Origin: Mucilaginibacter gracilis
Lineage (GTDB): Bacteria > Bacteroidota > Bacteroidia > Sphingobacteriales > Sphingobacteriaceae
Direction: 5' to 3'
DNA: 64,000 bases
Assembly (NCBI RefSeq): GCF_003633615.1
Contig: NZ_RBKU01000001.1
Location: 1,674,001-1,738,000, forward strand
Part shown: in pieces, positions 55,077 to 64,000 of the stretch
Layout of the letters: each line of letters starts with the position of its first letter
Position numbering within the stretch: position 1 is the stretch's first letter
Translations under genes and position numbers: made by a program
The notes under the pieces: model-generated
Database searches by the model: none
Told to the model about the DNA's origin: nothing
The model's input: the letters and a program-made list of their open reading frames with translations, nothing else

Positions 55077-55279
55077 GTTGGATAACAGGTATTAGTTTTT
55101 TAACATTTACGACATTGCAAAAGCAAAAGTTGTACCGCTTGCAAATAAGCCTTAAAAGTCACTTTTTACCCGTTCTGTTGTGGATTTATTTACCCAAATT
55201 GAGTAATGTTTACTTTACGCCAACAGTAAATTCCCCACAAACTTCAATGTATATCCTAACTAGTTAAAAAAATATCTTG

Positions 55280-56158
55280 TTAAATGCTTGTTAATATATG
55301 TAGGGTTTTAGCAATAAGTTTATCCATGGTTTTTTTACCGTTGTTAGAAAACTGGCCGGTTACCCGGTTAGCCATAATAGCATTTAAACTTAAAACCTGG
55401 TGGCCAAGTAATTTACCCAAACCATAAAGCCCGGCGGTTTCCATTTCAAAATTACTAATAATGTTTCCATCAAAATTAAAATGGGTTAAACTGTTAATAA
55501 ACCCCGGATTGCTTAAAGGCAGGCGTAACACCCTGCCCTGTGGGCCGTAAAAGCCAGGGCAGGTAACCGTAATGCCCTGATGGAAGCCCTCGCTAAAGTA
55601 GGGCAGCATAGCCGGGCCGCAAGGGCTAATATAAGGAGCCGCCACGTTGCCCCCCAATTGGGTTTGATTAATAAAGGCAGCAAGTATAGCAAGCTCGGCT
55701 GCGGTGGGCGTATTTTGGTAAAAGTTGAGTAAATTATCAATACCCAAACCATAGGTTGATACCAAAAAGCTATCAACCGGTATGTGGTGTTGCAGCGAGC
55801 CCGATGTACCTACACGCACTATGTTTAATTGTTTAAGCTGCGGTTTTACTGTGCGGGTATCAAAATCAATATTTACAAGGGCATCAAGCTCGTTAAGCAC
55901 AATATCAATATTATCGGTACCAATGCCGGTTGATACTACCGATAGGCGTTTGCTGCCTATATAACCGGTATGGGTTACAAATTCGCGGTGCTGGCGTTTA
56001 TACTCAATGCGGTCAAAATGCTGGCTAACCTGTTGCACACGGTCAGGGTCGCCAACGGTAATAATATCAGTGGCCAGTTCATCCGGATGAACATCTAAGT
56101 GGTATACCGAGCCACGCTCGTTAATTATCAGTTCTGATTCTGCTATGCGATCTGTCAT
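55280..56158 (-). CDS. Nucleoside phosphorylase (uridine phosphorylase-like)
   Basis: A 292-residue member of the PNP_UDP_1 family (PF01048). DIITVGDPDRVQQVSQHFD gives the phosphate loop; FVTHTGYIGSKRLSVVSTGI and VRVGTSGSLQHHIPVDSF line the ribose and base site; NFEMETAGLYGLGKLLGH is the hallmark nucleoside-binding Glu motif. The sequence is nearest to uridine phosphorylase-like proteins, but the substrate base is not certain. Nucleoside salvage, cytosolic. Confidence 0.88.
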   Translation of the reverse strand: MTDRIAESELIINERGSVYHLDVHPDELATDIITVGDPDRVQQVSQHFDRIEYKRQHREFVTHTGYIGSKRLSVVSTGIGTDNIDIVLNELDALVNIDFDTRTVKPQLKQLNIVRVGTSGSLQHHIPVDSFLVSTYGLGIDNLLNFYQNTPTAAELAILAAFINQTQLGGNVAAPYISPCGPAMLPYFSEGFHQGITVTCPGFYGPQGRVLRLPLSNPGFINSLTHFNFDGNIISNFEMETAGLYGLGKLLGHQVLSLNAIMANRVTGQFSNNGKKTMDKLIAKTLHILTSI

Positions 56159-56174
56159 AAAAAAAGTACTAAAA

Positions 56175-56214
56175 AGCTCCCTCTAAATCTCCCCCGGTAG
56201 GGGAGACTTTTGAT
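56175..56214. repeat. Dispersed repeat C, copy 1
   Basis: A 40-bp copy, AGCTCCCTCTAAATCTCCCC and following CGGTAGGGGAGACTTTTGAT. It matches the reverse complement of 60184-60223 at 38 of 40 positions. Next to it (56255-56273) is a related hairpin CCCTCCC TACCG GGGAGGG. Confidence 0.85.
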
Positions 56215-56260
56215 CTAAGGGCTTGATAAATATAAAATGAATGATTTTCAAACGCCCTCC

Positions 56261-57535
56261 CTACCGGGGAGGGTTGGGTGAGGCCCCTTCCCAAACCTCA
56301 CCTAAATGCAATATGGTTTCAACTGCCTTTTGCATATCCTGTACCGATACCCATTCCTGCTTACCATGAAAAGCGTGTTCGCCCGCAAAAATATTGGGGC
56401 AGGGTAAACCCATAAATGATAACCGCGAACCATCTGTGCCACCACGAATGCTGCGCAAACGGGGTTCCATACCGGCACGTTTAATTGCTTCCATAGCGTT
56501 ATCAACAATGGCGGGGTGCTCATTAAGCACTTGTTTCATGTTGCGGTATTGGGCATTTACTTCTATGGTATAAGTGGCATTTGGGTAATTGCTTAAAATG
56601 GTTTCGGTGGTTTGTTTAATTACCCCGGCGTGCTGTACTAATAAGTTGTCGTCAAAATCGCGAACAATAAATTCAACAATCGCTTGCTCTACATTGCCCT
56701 CAATAGCCACCGGGTGTACAAAGCCCTGCTTGCCAGATGTTCCCTCGGGCGATAGCTGGTGCGGCAGCGAGGCCACAATAGCACCAGCAATTTTTATAGC
56801 ACTTTGCATTTTGCCTTTGGCAAAGCCGGGGTGCGCACTAATGCCGTTAATGGTTAGCTTTAAACCATCTGCCGAAAACGTTTCGTTTTCCATTGTTCCC
56901 GCGCTTTCGCCATCAATTGTATAAGCGGCATAAGCCCCTAATTTTTCAATGTCAACCTTATCAACCCCGCGGCCAATTTCTTCATCGGGCGTAAATAATA
57001 TTTTTATGGTGCCATGTTTTATTTCCGGGTGGTTCATCCAATGGTAACAGGCGTCCATAATTTCGGCCACACCGGCCTTGTTATCGGCACCTAAAAGCGT
57101 TGTTCCGCTGGCGGTTATAATATCGTTGCCTATTTGGTTTTTTAAGTCGGGGTGTTCGGCCATGCGCAATATTTGCGTGGCATCATCGGGCAAAATCAAA
57201 TCCTGGCCCTGGTAATTTTCATGAATAATAGGTTTTACATCTAAACCACTACAATCTGGCGAAGTATCCATATGCGAACAGAAGCAAATTATAGGTACAT
57301 TTGGCCTTGTTGTATTTGCAGGTATAGTTGCGTAAACGTATCCAAATTGGTCTATATGGGCATCGGTAACGCCAATTTCTAATAACTCATTAACCAGTAT
57401 TTTACCCAGGTTTTTTTGTTTGGGCGTTGACGGATGGGTTAAAGAAGATGAATCGGATTGGGTGTCCACAATTACGTAACGAAAAAAGCGTTCTACAACA
57501 GAAAAATTAAGATCAGATTTTTTAAAAGAAGTCAT
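56261..57535 (-). CDS. pepT: Peptidase T (tripeptidase)
   Basis: A 424-residue M20B metallopeptidase that removes N-terminal residues from tripeptides in the cytosol. Zinc-site motifs: FCSHMDTSPDCSG, LLGADNKAGVAEIM, TPDEEIGRGVDKVD, and IRGGTDGSRLSFMGLPCPN near the C terminus. The start at 57535 (MTSFKKSD) fits the family; a longer frame was rejected. The final residues ASPNPPR and the stop lie inside a hairpin repeat (56255-56280), so the tail looks repeat-derived. Confidence 0.95.
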   Translation of the reverse strand: MTSFKKSDLNFSVVERFFRYVIVDTQSDSSSLTHPSTPKQKNLGKILVNELLEIGVTDAHIDQFGYVYATIPANTTRPNVPIICFCSHMDTSPDCSGLDVKPIIHENYQGQDLILPDDATQILRMAEHPDLKNQIGNDIITASGTTLLGADNKAGVAEIMDACYHWMNHPEIKHGTIKILFTPDEEIGRGVDKVDIEKLGAYAAYTIDGESAGTMENETFSADGLKLTINGISAHPGFAKGKMQSAIKIAGAIVASLPHQLSPEGTSGKQGFVHPVAIEGNVEQAIVEFIVRDFDDNLLVQHAGVIKQTTETILSNYPNATYTIEVNAQYRNMKQVLNEHPAIVDNAMEAIKRAGMEPRLRSIRGGTDGSRLSFMGLPCPNIFAGEHAFHGKQEWVSVQDMQKAVETILHLGEVWEGASPNPPR

Positions 57536-57629
57536 GATTATTAACAAATGAAACTTTATTTTTGGTAAACATAGGCAAAAAAAATTAGTTGATTTTTTTA
57601 ACAATTTAGCCTGCTAATAAATATTTATT

Positions 57630-58427
57630 TTGAAAAAAGCTATACTCGTTTTAATTGCTTTGCCAGCATTGGTTTTTACAGCAAAAGCTCAACTTGGTTA
57701 CAACTTTGCGCAATACAGTTTAGGCGCAGGCTACAGTTATGTATCGCCCACAACCGATGTTCCATATCCGGCTCATGGCCCGGCAGTAAATTTTAACATC
57801 ACGTTTAACTCAACACCATACACCAATTTTTCTATTGTGTACGAGTTTGGCCAGTTAACCGGTGGGTATAGTAACTTTTATACCGATGCTGTAAAAAACC
57901 TCGATTCAAAAAATTCAAGTTACGCAACCGTAATAGCTGCTTTACCGGCAGCTTACGAAGCCACTGTTGACCCATATAGGCGTTACTTTACCAATAATTA
58001 CCAAAGTATCTCTCTGCATGGGGATGTACAGCTTGGCGAATTTTTGGATTACGAAAACGGCGGCTTTTTAAATAAAGTATTGCGTAATGTATACGTTGGT
58101 ACAGGTATAGGGATGATTTACAATAATATAGTGCAAATTAACCGCTATAATAACGATAGTACCCGCGTATACGGCGTTATTGATAAGAGTAACAATGTAT
58201 TTATACCTGTTAGGCTAGGTTACCAGTTTAAAATATATAACGCTTACGACGAGCCCTTTATATTGGTTGAAACAGGTTACCAAATGAATTATGTTTTCGG
58301 CTACGGCTTAGATGGCTATGCCGATCCGGATTTTACCAGCCGTAATTTTGAACGCTTTGGCGGTTTTCACATTGGCCTCAAGTTTAACTTTGGCAATGTT
58401 ACATCATACCGCAAACCAATACATTAA
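57630..58427 (+). CDS. Outer-membrane beta-barrel-like secreted protein
   Basis: A 265-residue protein with a TTG start and signal peptide (KKAILVLIALPALVFTAKAQ). The mature part is Tyr/Asn-rich with alternating strands (VNFNITFNSTPYTNFSIVYE, VYVGTGIGMIYNN-like, ILVETGYQMNYVFG, FHIGLKFNFG), ending in a C-terminal KPIH rather than Phe. It probably forms an outer-membrane barrel. No specific family recognised. Confidence 0.7.
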   Translation: MKKAILVLIALPALVFTAKAQLGYNFAQYSLGAGYSYVSPTTDVPYPAHGPAVNFNITFNSTPYTNFSIVYEFGQLTGGYSNFYTDAVKNLDSKNSSYATVIAALPAAYEATVDPYRRYFTNNYQSISLHGDVQLGEFLDYENGGFLNKVLRNVYVGTGIGMIYNNIVQINRYNNDSTRVYGVIDKSNNVFIPVRLGYQFKIYNAYDEPFILVETGYQMNYVFGYGLDGYADPDFTSRNFERFGGFHIGLKFNFGNVTSYRKPIH

Positions 58428-58540
58428 TTTATTGTTATAGCACAGTTAAACTGTGTTATTGTTAAAATGTTTAAAGCCATTTTGCATTGTAAGCATAAAA
58501 TAGTTTATGCCTGTTGTTTTATTTGATTTTTTTTACACTT

Positions 58541-59752
58541 ATGCATTTGGTTCACAAAAGCTTTCTGGTTTCTGCAATTTCTATCTTTTTATTCCAATCC
58601 TGTTCACACGGTACTAATAACGCTACGCTACCGCCTGCGGCGCAAACGGCTAAAATGGATACTGCCATATTGGCCTACAATCCTAAAAATGCCGATAAAC
58701 GGATTGACGCCGTAATGCAAGAACTTTACAAAACACGCGGCTTTAACGGCAACGTGCTGGTAGCTAAAAAAGGCAAAATAATATACGAAAAAGCTATAGG
58801 CTGGGCCGATTACCTGCGCCGTGACAGCCTGAAGCTAAGTTCGCAGTTTGAGTTGGCCTCGGTATCAAAAACCATGACCTCTACCGCAATTTTAATGTTG
58901 ATGGAGCGCGGTAAACTAAAGCTGGACCAAAATGTAAAAGATTTTTTCCCTAACTTTCCATACGATGGTATCACTATAAAGCTGCTGTTATCGCACCGTT
59001 CGGGCATGATGAACTATGTTTATTTTGTGGATGATGTTTTTAGAAAAGAACACCGCGACCAGCGCAAGGGCATAACAAACCAGCAAGTGATGGACATGAT
59101 TGCCCAATACAAACCAGCCAGGTTTAATAAGCCCGATATTGCTTTCCATTACAATAACTCCAACTTTATGGTACTTGGAGCCATTATTGAAAAGGTAAGC
59201 GGCATGCCCTATTCGCAGTTTATGAAGGAGAATATTTTTATACCTGCCATGATGAAACATACCGCAGTTTACTCCAAAGCGGTTTACAATAAAATTCCGG
59301 TTGATGTGGTGGGCCACGATAGGGGGCAGTGGAGGTATTCGGTAGCGCAAAACTTTTTAGACGGCCCGGTGGGCGATAAGGGCATTTACAGTACCGTTGC
59401 CGACTTGTACTTGTTTGATTATGCGCTGCGTAAAGGCGTATTACTCAAAAAAGCTACTATGGATTCGGCCTACGTACCGCGCAATCCTTTATTACACGGT
59501 CACTTTAGTTACGGCTATGGCTGGCGCTTGTTTGAGGCTCAGGGCCAGCAGGTTATATATCATACGGGCTGGTGGCATGGTTTTAGGCATATTTATTTGC
59601 GCGACCTCAAAAACGATATTACCGTTGTATTGTTATCCAACCTGGCCAATGGCAGTTTGCTAAAGCTCCACGATTTGTTTAAAACCGTAGGTATGCCAAT
59701 AGTGCGCAAAAGTGCATATAATGGTGCCGGTGATACCAACGAAGATCAATAA
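58541..59752 (+). CDS. Class C beta-lactamase-like serine hydrolase, lipoprotein
   Basis: A 403-residue lipoprotein (signal MHLVHKSFLVSAISIFLFQSC). Catalytic motifs of the beta-lactamase/transpeptidase-like clan: SVSK (in ELASVSKTMTS), the Tyr motif FHYNNSNF, and HTG (YHTGWWHGF). Full length for the family (PF00144). Enzymes of this type can be peptidases, esterases or penicillin-binding proteins; resistance activity is not implied. The start at 58541 gives a proper signal peptide. Confidence 0.88.
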   Translation: MHLVHKSFLVSAISIFLFQSCSHGTNNATLPPAAQTAKMDTAILAYNPKNADKRIDAVMQELYKTRGFNGNVLVAKKGKIIYEKAIGWADYLRRDSLKLSSQFELASVSKTMTSTAILMLMERGKLKLDQNVKDFFPNFPYDGITIKLLLSHRSGMMNYVYFVDDVFRKEHRDQRKGITNQQVMDMIAQYKPARFNKPDIAFHYNNSNFMVLGAIIEKVSGMPYSQFMKENIFIPAMMKHTAVYSKAVYNKIPVDVVGHDRGQWRYSVAQNFLDGPVGDKGIYSTVADLYLFDYALRKGVLLKKATMDSAYVPRNPLLHGHFSYGYGWRLFEAQGQQVIYHTGWWHGFRHIYLRDLKNDITVVLLSNLANGSLLKLHDLFKTVGMPIVRKSAYNGAGDTNEDQ

Positions 59753-59796
59753 AAAGAGAATCAAGAAGTTAGAATCAAGAAGTAAGAAAGAATACC

Positions 59797-60102
59797 ATGT
59801 TTGATAAAATATTACAAGCGCAACAACAGGCCGGTGAAGTAAAAAAACGCCTTGATGGTATAACCGTAAGCGGTAGTGCCGGCGGGGGAGTAGTAGTGGT
59901 TACGGCCAATGGCAACAAACAAATACAAGCTATAAAAATTAACCCTATTGTACTTAAAGAAGGCGATATTGAAATGCTGGAAGACGTAATACTTACAGCC
60001 GTTAATAAGGCCCTTGAACAAGCCGAAAACGCAAGCCAAACCGAAATGGCTGCCATGACCAAAAATATGTTTGGCGATTTGGGCGGTTTATTTGGTAAGT
60101 AA
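59797..60102 (+). CDS. YbaB/EbfC nucleoid-associated protein
   Basis: A 101-residue small DNA-binding dimer of the YbaB family. MFDKILQAQQQAGEVKKRL, VSGSAGGGVVVVTANGNKQI and a C-terminal helix KNMFGDLGGLFGK are typical. It helps organise the nucleoid and in many bacteria neighbours dnaX or recR, neither of which is present here. It follows the serine hydrolase gene by 44 bp and may be read from the same mRNA. Confidence 0.9.
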   Translation: MFDKILQAQQQAGEVKKRLDGITVSGSAGGGVVVVTANGNKQIQAIKINPIVLKEGDIEMLEDVILTAVNKALEQAENASQTEMAAMTKNMFGDLGGLFGK

Positions 60103-60183
60103 TAAGCTTGGCCCAAGCGTTCACTGGTAGGGAATGCTTTTAATAAACATAGATTTAAAGAAATACAACTAAAAAAAATGCAA

Positions 60184-60223
60184 ATCAAAAGTCACCCCTA
60201 CCGGGGGAGATTTAGAGGGGGCT
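60184..60223. repeat. Dispersed repeat C, copy 2 (inverted)
   Basis: Inverted copy of 56175-56214 (38 of 40). It lies directly upstream of the UPF0173 gene and produces a spurious N-terminal extension in its frame. Confidence 0.85.
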
Positions 60224-60231
60224 TCAACATT

Positions 60232-60909
60232 ATGAAAGTAACTTATTACGGCCAATCGTGCCTTGAACTTGAAATTAACGGGGTTAAAATTCTTTTCGAT
60301 CCATTTATTACGCACAACCCCCTGGCTAAAAACGTTGACGTTAATAGCCTGAAACCCGACTTTATTTTGGTATCGCACGGGCACGGCGACCATATTGCCG
60401 ATTTGTTTACCATCCAAAAAAACAGCGGTGCCAAAGTTGTATGCATAGCCGAAATTGCCGACTGGCTATCAAAAAAAGATGTTACCAATGTACATGGTAT
60501 GAATATTGGCGGCGCATTTAACTTTGAATTTGGCCGTGTAAAAATGGTAAACGCCGTACACTCAAGCACCCTGCCCGACGGCACTCCCGGTGGAAACCCA
60601 GCTGGTTTTGTGGTTTACGCTGCCGGCAAAAAGATATACTTTGCAGGCGATACAGCATTAACCTATGATATGAAACTTTTGGAAGATGAAAACCTGGATT
60701 GGGCAATTTTACCCATTGGCGATAACTACACCATGGGTATTGATGATGCCATAAAAGCTACAGGATTTTTCAACTGCAAAAACGTAATAGGCGTGCATTA
60801 CGATTCGTTCCCGGTTATCAAAATAGATAAAAACGAGGCAATGGATAAATTTATTAAGGCCGGCCTGGTGCTTAAACTCCCTGCCGTTGGTGAAACTTTA
60901 TCGTTGTAA
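60232..60909 (+). CDS. UPF0173-family metal-dependent hydrolase
   Basis: A 225-residue metallo-beta-lactamase-fold protein (UPF0173, YtkL-like). Key motifs: GHGDHIAD with the His-x-His-x-Asp-His zinc site (residues about 54-60), NAVHSSTLPDG, YFAGDTAL and the final VIGVHYDSFP. Start at 60232 (MKVTYYGQS) fits the family; the longer frame runs into the repeat C copy. Substrate unknown. Confidence 0.9.
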   Translation: MKVTYYGQSCLELEINGVKILFDPFITHNPLAKNVDVNSLKPDFILVSHGHGDHIADLFTIQKNSGAKVVCIAEIADWLSKKDVTNVHGMNIGGAFNFEFGRVKMVNAVHSSTLPDGTPGGNPAGFVVYAAGKKIYFAGDTALTYDMKLLEDENLDWAILPIGDNYTMGIDDAIKATGFFNCKNVIGVHYDSFPVIKIDKNEAMDKFIKAGLVLKLPAVGETLSL

Positions 60910-60927
60910 ATTATATGCGGTAACAAA

Positions 60928-60960
60928 AAAAGCCTTTCAAATCAAATTTGAAAGGCTTTT
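60928..60960. terminator. Bidirectional terminator before glgC
   Basis: A 15-bp perfect stem, AAAAGCCTTTCAAAT / ATTTGAAAGGCTTTT, with the 3-nt loop CAA. It serves both the UPF0173 gene and glgC. Confidence 0.88.
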
Positions 60961-60977
60961 GCTTATCTCTAATTTTT

Positions 60978-62240
60978 TTAAATCACTGTACCATCGGGTA
61001 TTACGGCGCGTTTCTTCAAAACCACTATGCCGTCCATAACGGTATATTTATCGTAGTCGCCGTTAGCCAGGGGGCCACCGCAATTAATTTTAACATCATT
61101 ACCTATGTAGCAGTTTTTATCTACAATGGCATTTTTAATGTGGCACCTATCGCCAATACCCATTATAGGCGTGTTGGTTGAGCGCGATTCTTCTATCTGC
61201 TCAAGCGTTTGATAGTTATCGCTTCCCATAATATAGCAATTATCAATGATGCTATCAAAACCTATACGGGTACGGATGCCTATTACCGAGCGTGTAATTT
61301 CGCTGGCGTTAATAATGCAACCATCAGATATAATAGTGTTTTTTAATTTTGGCCCCGATATTTTAGACGGCGGCAACATGCGCGACCGGGTGTAGATGTG
61401 GTTTTTATCAAACAAATTAAACTTCGGTATATCGTCGGTTAGCTCAAGGTTGGCGTTAAAAAACGATGGAATGGTACCTATATCTTCCCAGTAACCGGTG
61501 TACTGGTAACTCATTACTTTATGATCGGCAATTGATTGTGGGATAACCTCTTTACCAAAATCGGTACGGTCGTTCCCTTGCAACAAATCAAACAAAACCT
61601 TGCGGTTAAATACATATATACCCATTGATGCAAGGTACACACGGCCCGCTTTTTTCATTTCGTCGCCTACTTCTGATTGTAGGTACTCAAAATCTTTTTT
61701 CGGCTTTTCAACAAACTGGGTAATCCAGTTATTTTCGTCGGTTTTTAAAATACCAAAGCCCGGTACATCCGCTGCAACCACGGGTATGGTAGCTATCGAA
61801 ATATCGGCGTTGCTTTTTTCGTGGTTATCAACCATTTCCTCAAAATCCATCTGATAAAGCTGATCGCCGGAAGCGATCAAAACATAATCAAAGTCGTGCA
61901 CATTTAAGTGGTGCAGGCTTTGCCTCACAGCATCGGCAGTACCCTGAAACCAGGCAACACTTGTAGGGGTTTGTTCGGCAGCCAAAATATCAACAAAGGC
62001 CTTACTAAAACTGCTAAAGTGATAGGTGTTTTTAATGTGCTTGTTTAGCGACGCCGAATTAAACTGCGTTAGTACAAATATCCTGTCGATACCCGAGTGT
62101 AAACAATTTGAGATGGGGATATCAACTAAACGATATTTTCCGGCAATGGGCACAGCCGGTTTTGAACGCGTGGCAGTGAGCGGAAAAAGGCGGCTCCCCT
62201 GGCCACCTCCAAGTACAATGCAAATTACTTTCGATGTCAT
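60978..62240 (-). CDS. glgC: Glucose-1-phosphate adenylyltransferase
   Basis: A 420-residue enzyme that makes ADP-glucose for glycogen, the regulated step of the pathway. The nucleotidyltransferase domain starts GGGQGSRLFPLTATRSKPAV, includes YRLVDIPISNCL and GTADAVRQSL, and the C-terminal beta-helix carries the allosteric site (about 300-420). It overlaps glgA by 4 bp on the same strand, and glgA comes first. Confidence 0.95.
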   Translation of the reverse strand: MTSKVICIVLGGGQGSRLFPLTATRSKPAVPIAGKYRLVDIPISNCLHSGIDRIFVLTQFNSASLNKHIKNTYHFSSFSKAFVDILAAEQTPTSVAWFQGTADAVRQSLHHLNVHDFDYVLIASGDQLYQMDFEEMVDNHEKSNADISIATIPVVAADVPGFGILKTDENNWITQFVEKPKKDFEYLQSEVGDEMKKAGRVYLASMGIYVFNRKVLFDLLQGNDRTDFGKEVIPQSIADHKVMSYQYTGYWEDIGTIPSFFNANLELTDDIPKFNLFDKNHIYTRSRMLPPSKISGPKLKNTIISDGCIINASEITRSVIGIRTRIGFDSIIDNCYIMGSDNYQTLEQIEESRSTNTPIMGIGDRCHIKNAIVDKNCYIGNDVKINCGGPLANGDYDKYTVMDGIVVLKKRAVIPDGTVI

Positions 62241-63664
62241 ATATGTTTAGAGTTAAGGCTTTCGTATAAGCTGATGTATTCTTGCGCCGATTTGTCCCAC
62301 GAAAAATCGAGGGTCATCATTCGTTTACGTAACAGTTGTAAGTGCTCAGTGTTTTTATAAAGTTGCAATCCTCGCCAAACTGCATGGCAAGCCTCGTCGG
62401 CAAGTGCATTATTAAAGGTAATGCCGTAACCTTCTTCGGTGCCAAAATCAATAACGGTATCTTTTAGGCCGCCAGTGCTGCGCACAATAGGCACCGTGCC
62501 GTAACGCAAGGCATATAATTGGTTAAGGCCGCAAGGCTCCACGCGCGATGGCATGAGCAAAAAATCGGCCCCGGCATATATTTGGTGGGCAAGGCCCTCA
62601 TCATAACCTATAAACACGTTGCACCTACCCGCAAACTGATCTTTTAGATGGTTAAGATCCGTTTCAACTTCGGGCTCGCCCGAACCAAGAATTAAAAAGC
62701 TAACCTCATCGGGATGCTCATCCAGCGTGCGCCTAATGATGCCAGGCAGCAAATCGGCCCCTTTTTCGCCAACCAGCCTGCCTATAAAGGTAAACAAAGG
62801 TTTATCAACCGATAAGCCAAAGCGTTCGCACAGGGCTGTTTTGTTAGCCAATTTACCTGTGTCAACTTTTTTAATATTGTAATTAACAGGCAGCATAGGG
62901 TCGGTGGCAGGGTCCCAAACCTGGGTATCAATGCCGTTAATAATGCCCAGGCCTTTTGCACGTTCCAGCCAAAATAAATATTCTAACCCGTTTGATTGTA
63001 TGGTTAATTCATGCAAATAACTTGGCGATACGGTTGTGTAGTTCCACACACATTTTACTGCCGATGCTAAGGGGTTAATGCCGCCCCGCCAATCAAGCAG
63101 GCCAATAAAACGTTCATCAACTTCGGGCAAATAGTGTAGTTTATCGTAACCAAAGGCACCGTGGTATTGGCCGTTATGTATGGTAAACACGGTGGGTATA
63201 GTATGTATTCGCCTATATAAGGCGGAGTGCTGCAACAGGAACGGTACCAACCCCGAATGATGATCGTGGCAGTGGATAATATCGGCAGTTTGCTGGCTCC
63301 AGTTCAGCCAATCTAAAAAAGCGATCTGGAAAAAAACAAACTGTTCTGTTTCGTCGGGGTAGCTATAAACATTTTCACGATCTAACAGGCCCGGCACTTT
63401 AATTAAAAACAACTCAAAGCCTAATTTATCGGTTTTTTCTTTTAGTACCTGCCACTCGTAACGCCTGTTGCCCAGGCGCGATGACGCCTCAAAAACAACA
63501 TCAAATTCGTTTTCGCGGGTAAATTTACGGTCGTAAAAAGGCAGCACCACCGAAGCCTGGTGACCTGCCTGATTAAGGTATTTTGGAAGCGCACCCACTA
63601 CATCGCCCAGGCCGCCAACTTTGGCAATCGGGTAACATTCGGCACTCAAATGGAAAATTTTCAT
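62237..63664 (-). CDS. glgA: Glycogen synthase (GT5)
   Basis: A 475-residue ADP-glucose glycosyltransferase that extends glycogen chains. The N-terminal Rossmann domain has the ADP-Glc loop KVGGLGDV at residues 15-22 and a DIIHCHDHHSGL segment; the C-terminal domain has FTFIGRLVGEKGADLL and MPSRVEPCGLNQLYALRYGT. It is transcribed first, overlaps glgC by 4 bp, and together they form a two-gene glycogen operon; branching enzyme is not seen. Confidence 0.95.
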   Translation of the reverse strand: MKIFHLSAECYPIAKVGGLGDVVGALPKYLNQAGHQASVVLPFYDRKFTRENEFDVVFEASSRLGNRRYEWQVLKEKTDKLGFELFLIKVPGLLDRENVYSYPDETEQFVFFQIAFLDWLNWSQQTADIIHCHDHHSGLVPFLLQHSALYRRIHTIPTVFTIHNGQYHGAFGYDKLHYLPEVDERFIGLLDWRGGINPLASAVKCVWNYTTVSPSYLHELTIQSNGLEYLFWLERAKGLGIINGIDTQVWDPATDPMLPVNYNIKKVDTGKLANKTALCERFGLSVDKPLFTFIGRLVGEKGADLLPGIIRRTLDEHPDEVSFLILGSGEPEVETDLNHLKDQFAGRCNVFIGYDEGLAHQIYAGADFLLMPSRVEPCGLNQLYALRYGTVPIVRSTGGLKDTVIDFGTEEGYGITFNNALADEACHAVWRGLQLYKNTEHLQLLRKRMMTLDFSWDKSAQEYISLYESLNSKHI

Positions 63665-64000
63665 TGGGAGAATTATTGGCTCAAATTAGGGAAACATAAG
63701 CTAACTTAAAAGCCAATAACAACTAAAAATAGTTTTTGTGATGATTTTTAAAGGTAATTTAAAAAATGCCTTTTAACAGTATAACCATTGATGATATGGC
63801 GGCATTTTGTTTAATAATTGATACTGGTTACGGCGGTTAAAATGTATCGATTTAATAGAATGGGCTGCGTTTTAACATCTTCTTAACAAATTGCTCATGC
63901 TAAAAACGGGCGTATATGGGTAGGGGGGCTTATTTACCGGCTTCTGGCGAACTAAATTAAAATTCGATATTGCAGCCAAGCACTGCCGATTTGATTAATT
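63665..64000. other. Spacer at the right edge
   Basis: AT-rich, upstream of glgA; should contain its promoter. A 24-codon ORF near 63765 (MPFNSITIDD...) has no supporting features and is not called. Nothing else recognised. Confidence 0.4.

Noticed and set aside
60178..60231. Earlier start for the UPF0173 hydrolase
   Set aside because: The extension is translated repeat C; the family begins at MKVTYYGQS.
63765..63839. 24-codon ORF near the right edge
   Set aside because: Too short, with no ribosome-binding site, conserved neighbour or composition signal.

Overview
The window reads as a chromosomal segment of a Bacteroidota bacterium of the family Sphingobacteriaceae, most like Mucilaginibacter or Pedobacter. 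The evidence is a SusC/SusD pair with a DUF1735 lipoprotein, many lipoproteins and TonB-linked outer-membrane proteins, weak or absent Shine-Dalgarno sequences, -7 boxes of the TAnnTTTG type, an LruC-domain protein, and dispersed palindromic repeats typical of this group. Taxonomy is inferred from protein character only; no rRNA or tRNA gene was seen.

Layout. 1-2.5 kb: the end of a SPOR protein, an M20 amidohydrolase and a secreted protein preceded by a dispersed repeat. 2.6-3.1 kb: a YoeB-type toxin-antitoxin pair. 3.2-11.1 kb: asnS, a DMT exporter, a lipoprotein, dnaG with a CHC2 module lacking its zinc ligands, a YraN-like protein, a glutaminyl cyclase and a DAACS symporter. 11.1-15 kb: a cell-wall amidase, an AT-rich insertion with an Mrr_N-HNH endonuclease and a 58-residue ORF, a YpfJ-type metallopeptidase, and a repeat-filled spacer. 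15-21.5 kb: gltX, two PIN-type toxin-antitoxin pairs, an overlapping histidine kinase-DinB-thioesterase operon and a small heat-shock protein with an apparent N-terminal frameshift. 21.5-30.3 kb: a YugP peptidase, a FAD oxidoreductase, murF, a small metzincin-like protein, recQ and an M14 peptidase. 30.3-32.2 kb: a third PIN module whose toxin is split by an IS982-family element and which is flanked by a decayed second copy of the M14 gene's 3' end. 32.2-43 kb: a TonB receptor, a padR-pspC operon and a SusC-SusD-DUF1735 uptake operon. 43-49 kb: a secreted NUC1 nuclease and nrdB-nrdA with a long, strongly structured leader. 49-60 kb: envelope and secreted proteins (PorT-like barrel, DUF6515, LruC, beta-lactamase-like hydrolase), a Nudix hydrolase, ExbD, a nucleoside phosphorylase, pepT and YbaB. 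60-64 kb: a UPF0173 hydrolase and the glgA-glgC glycogen pair.

Most of the window is housekeeping and envelope biology. The accessory signal is a scatter of toxin-antitoxin modules (four in about 30 kb, two sharing one antitoxin family), one IS insertion, one restriction-like gene, and at least three families of dispersed repeats, one of which supplies the last codons and stop of pepT. The most unusual candidates are the structured nrdBA leader, the broken toxin-antitoxin cassette inserted at a gene end, the zinc-less primase, and the Mrr_N-HNH island.
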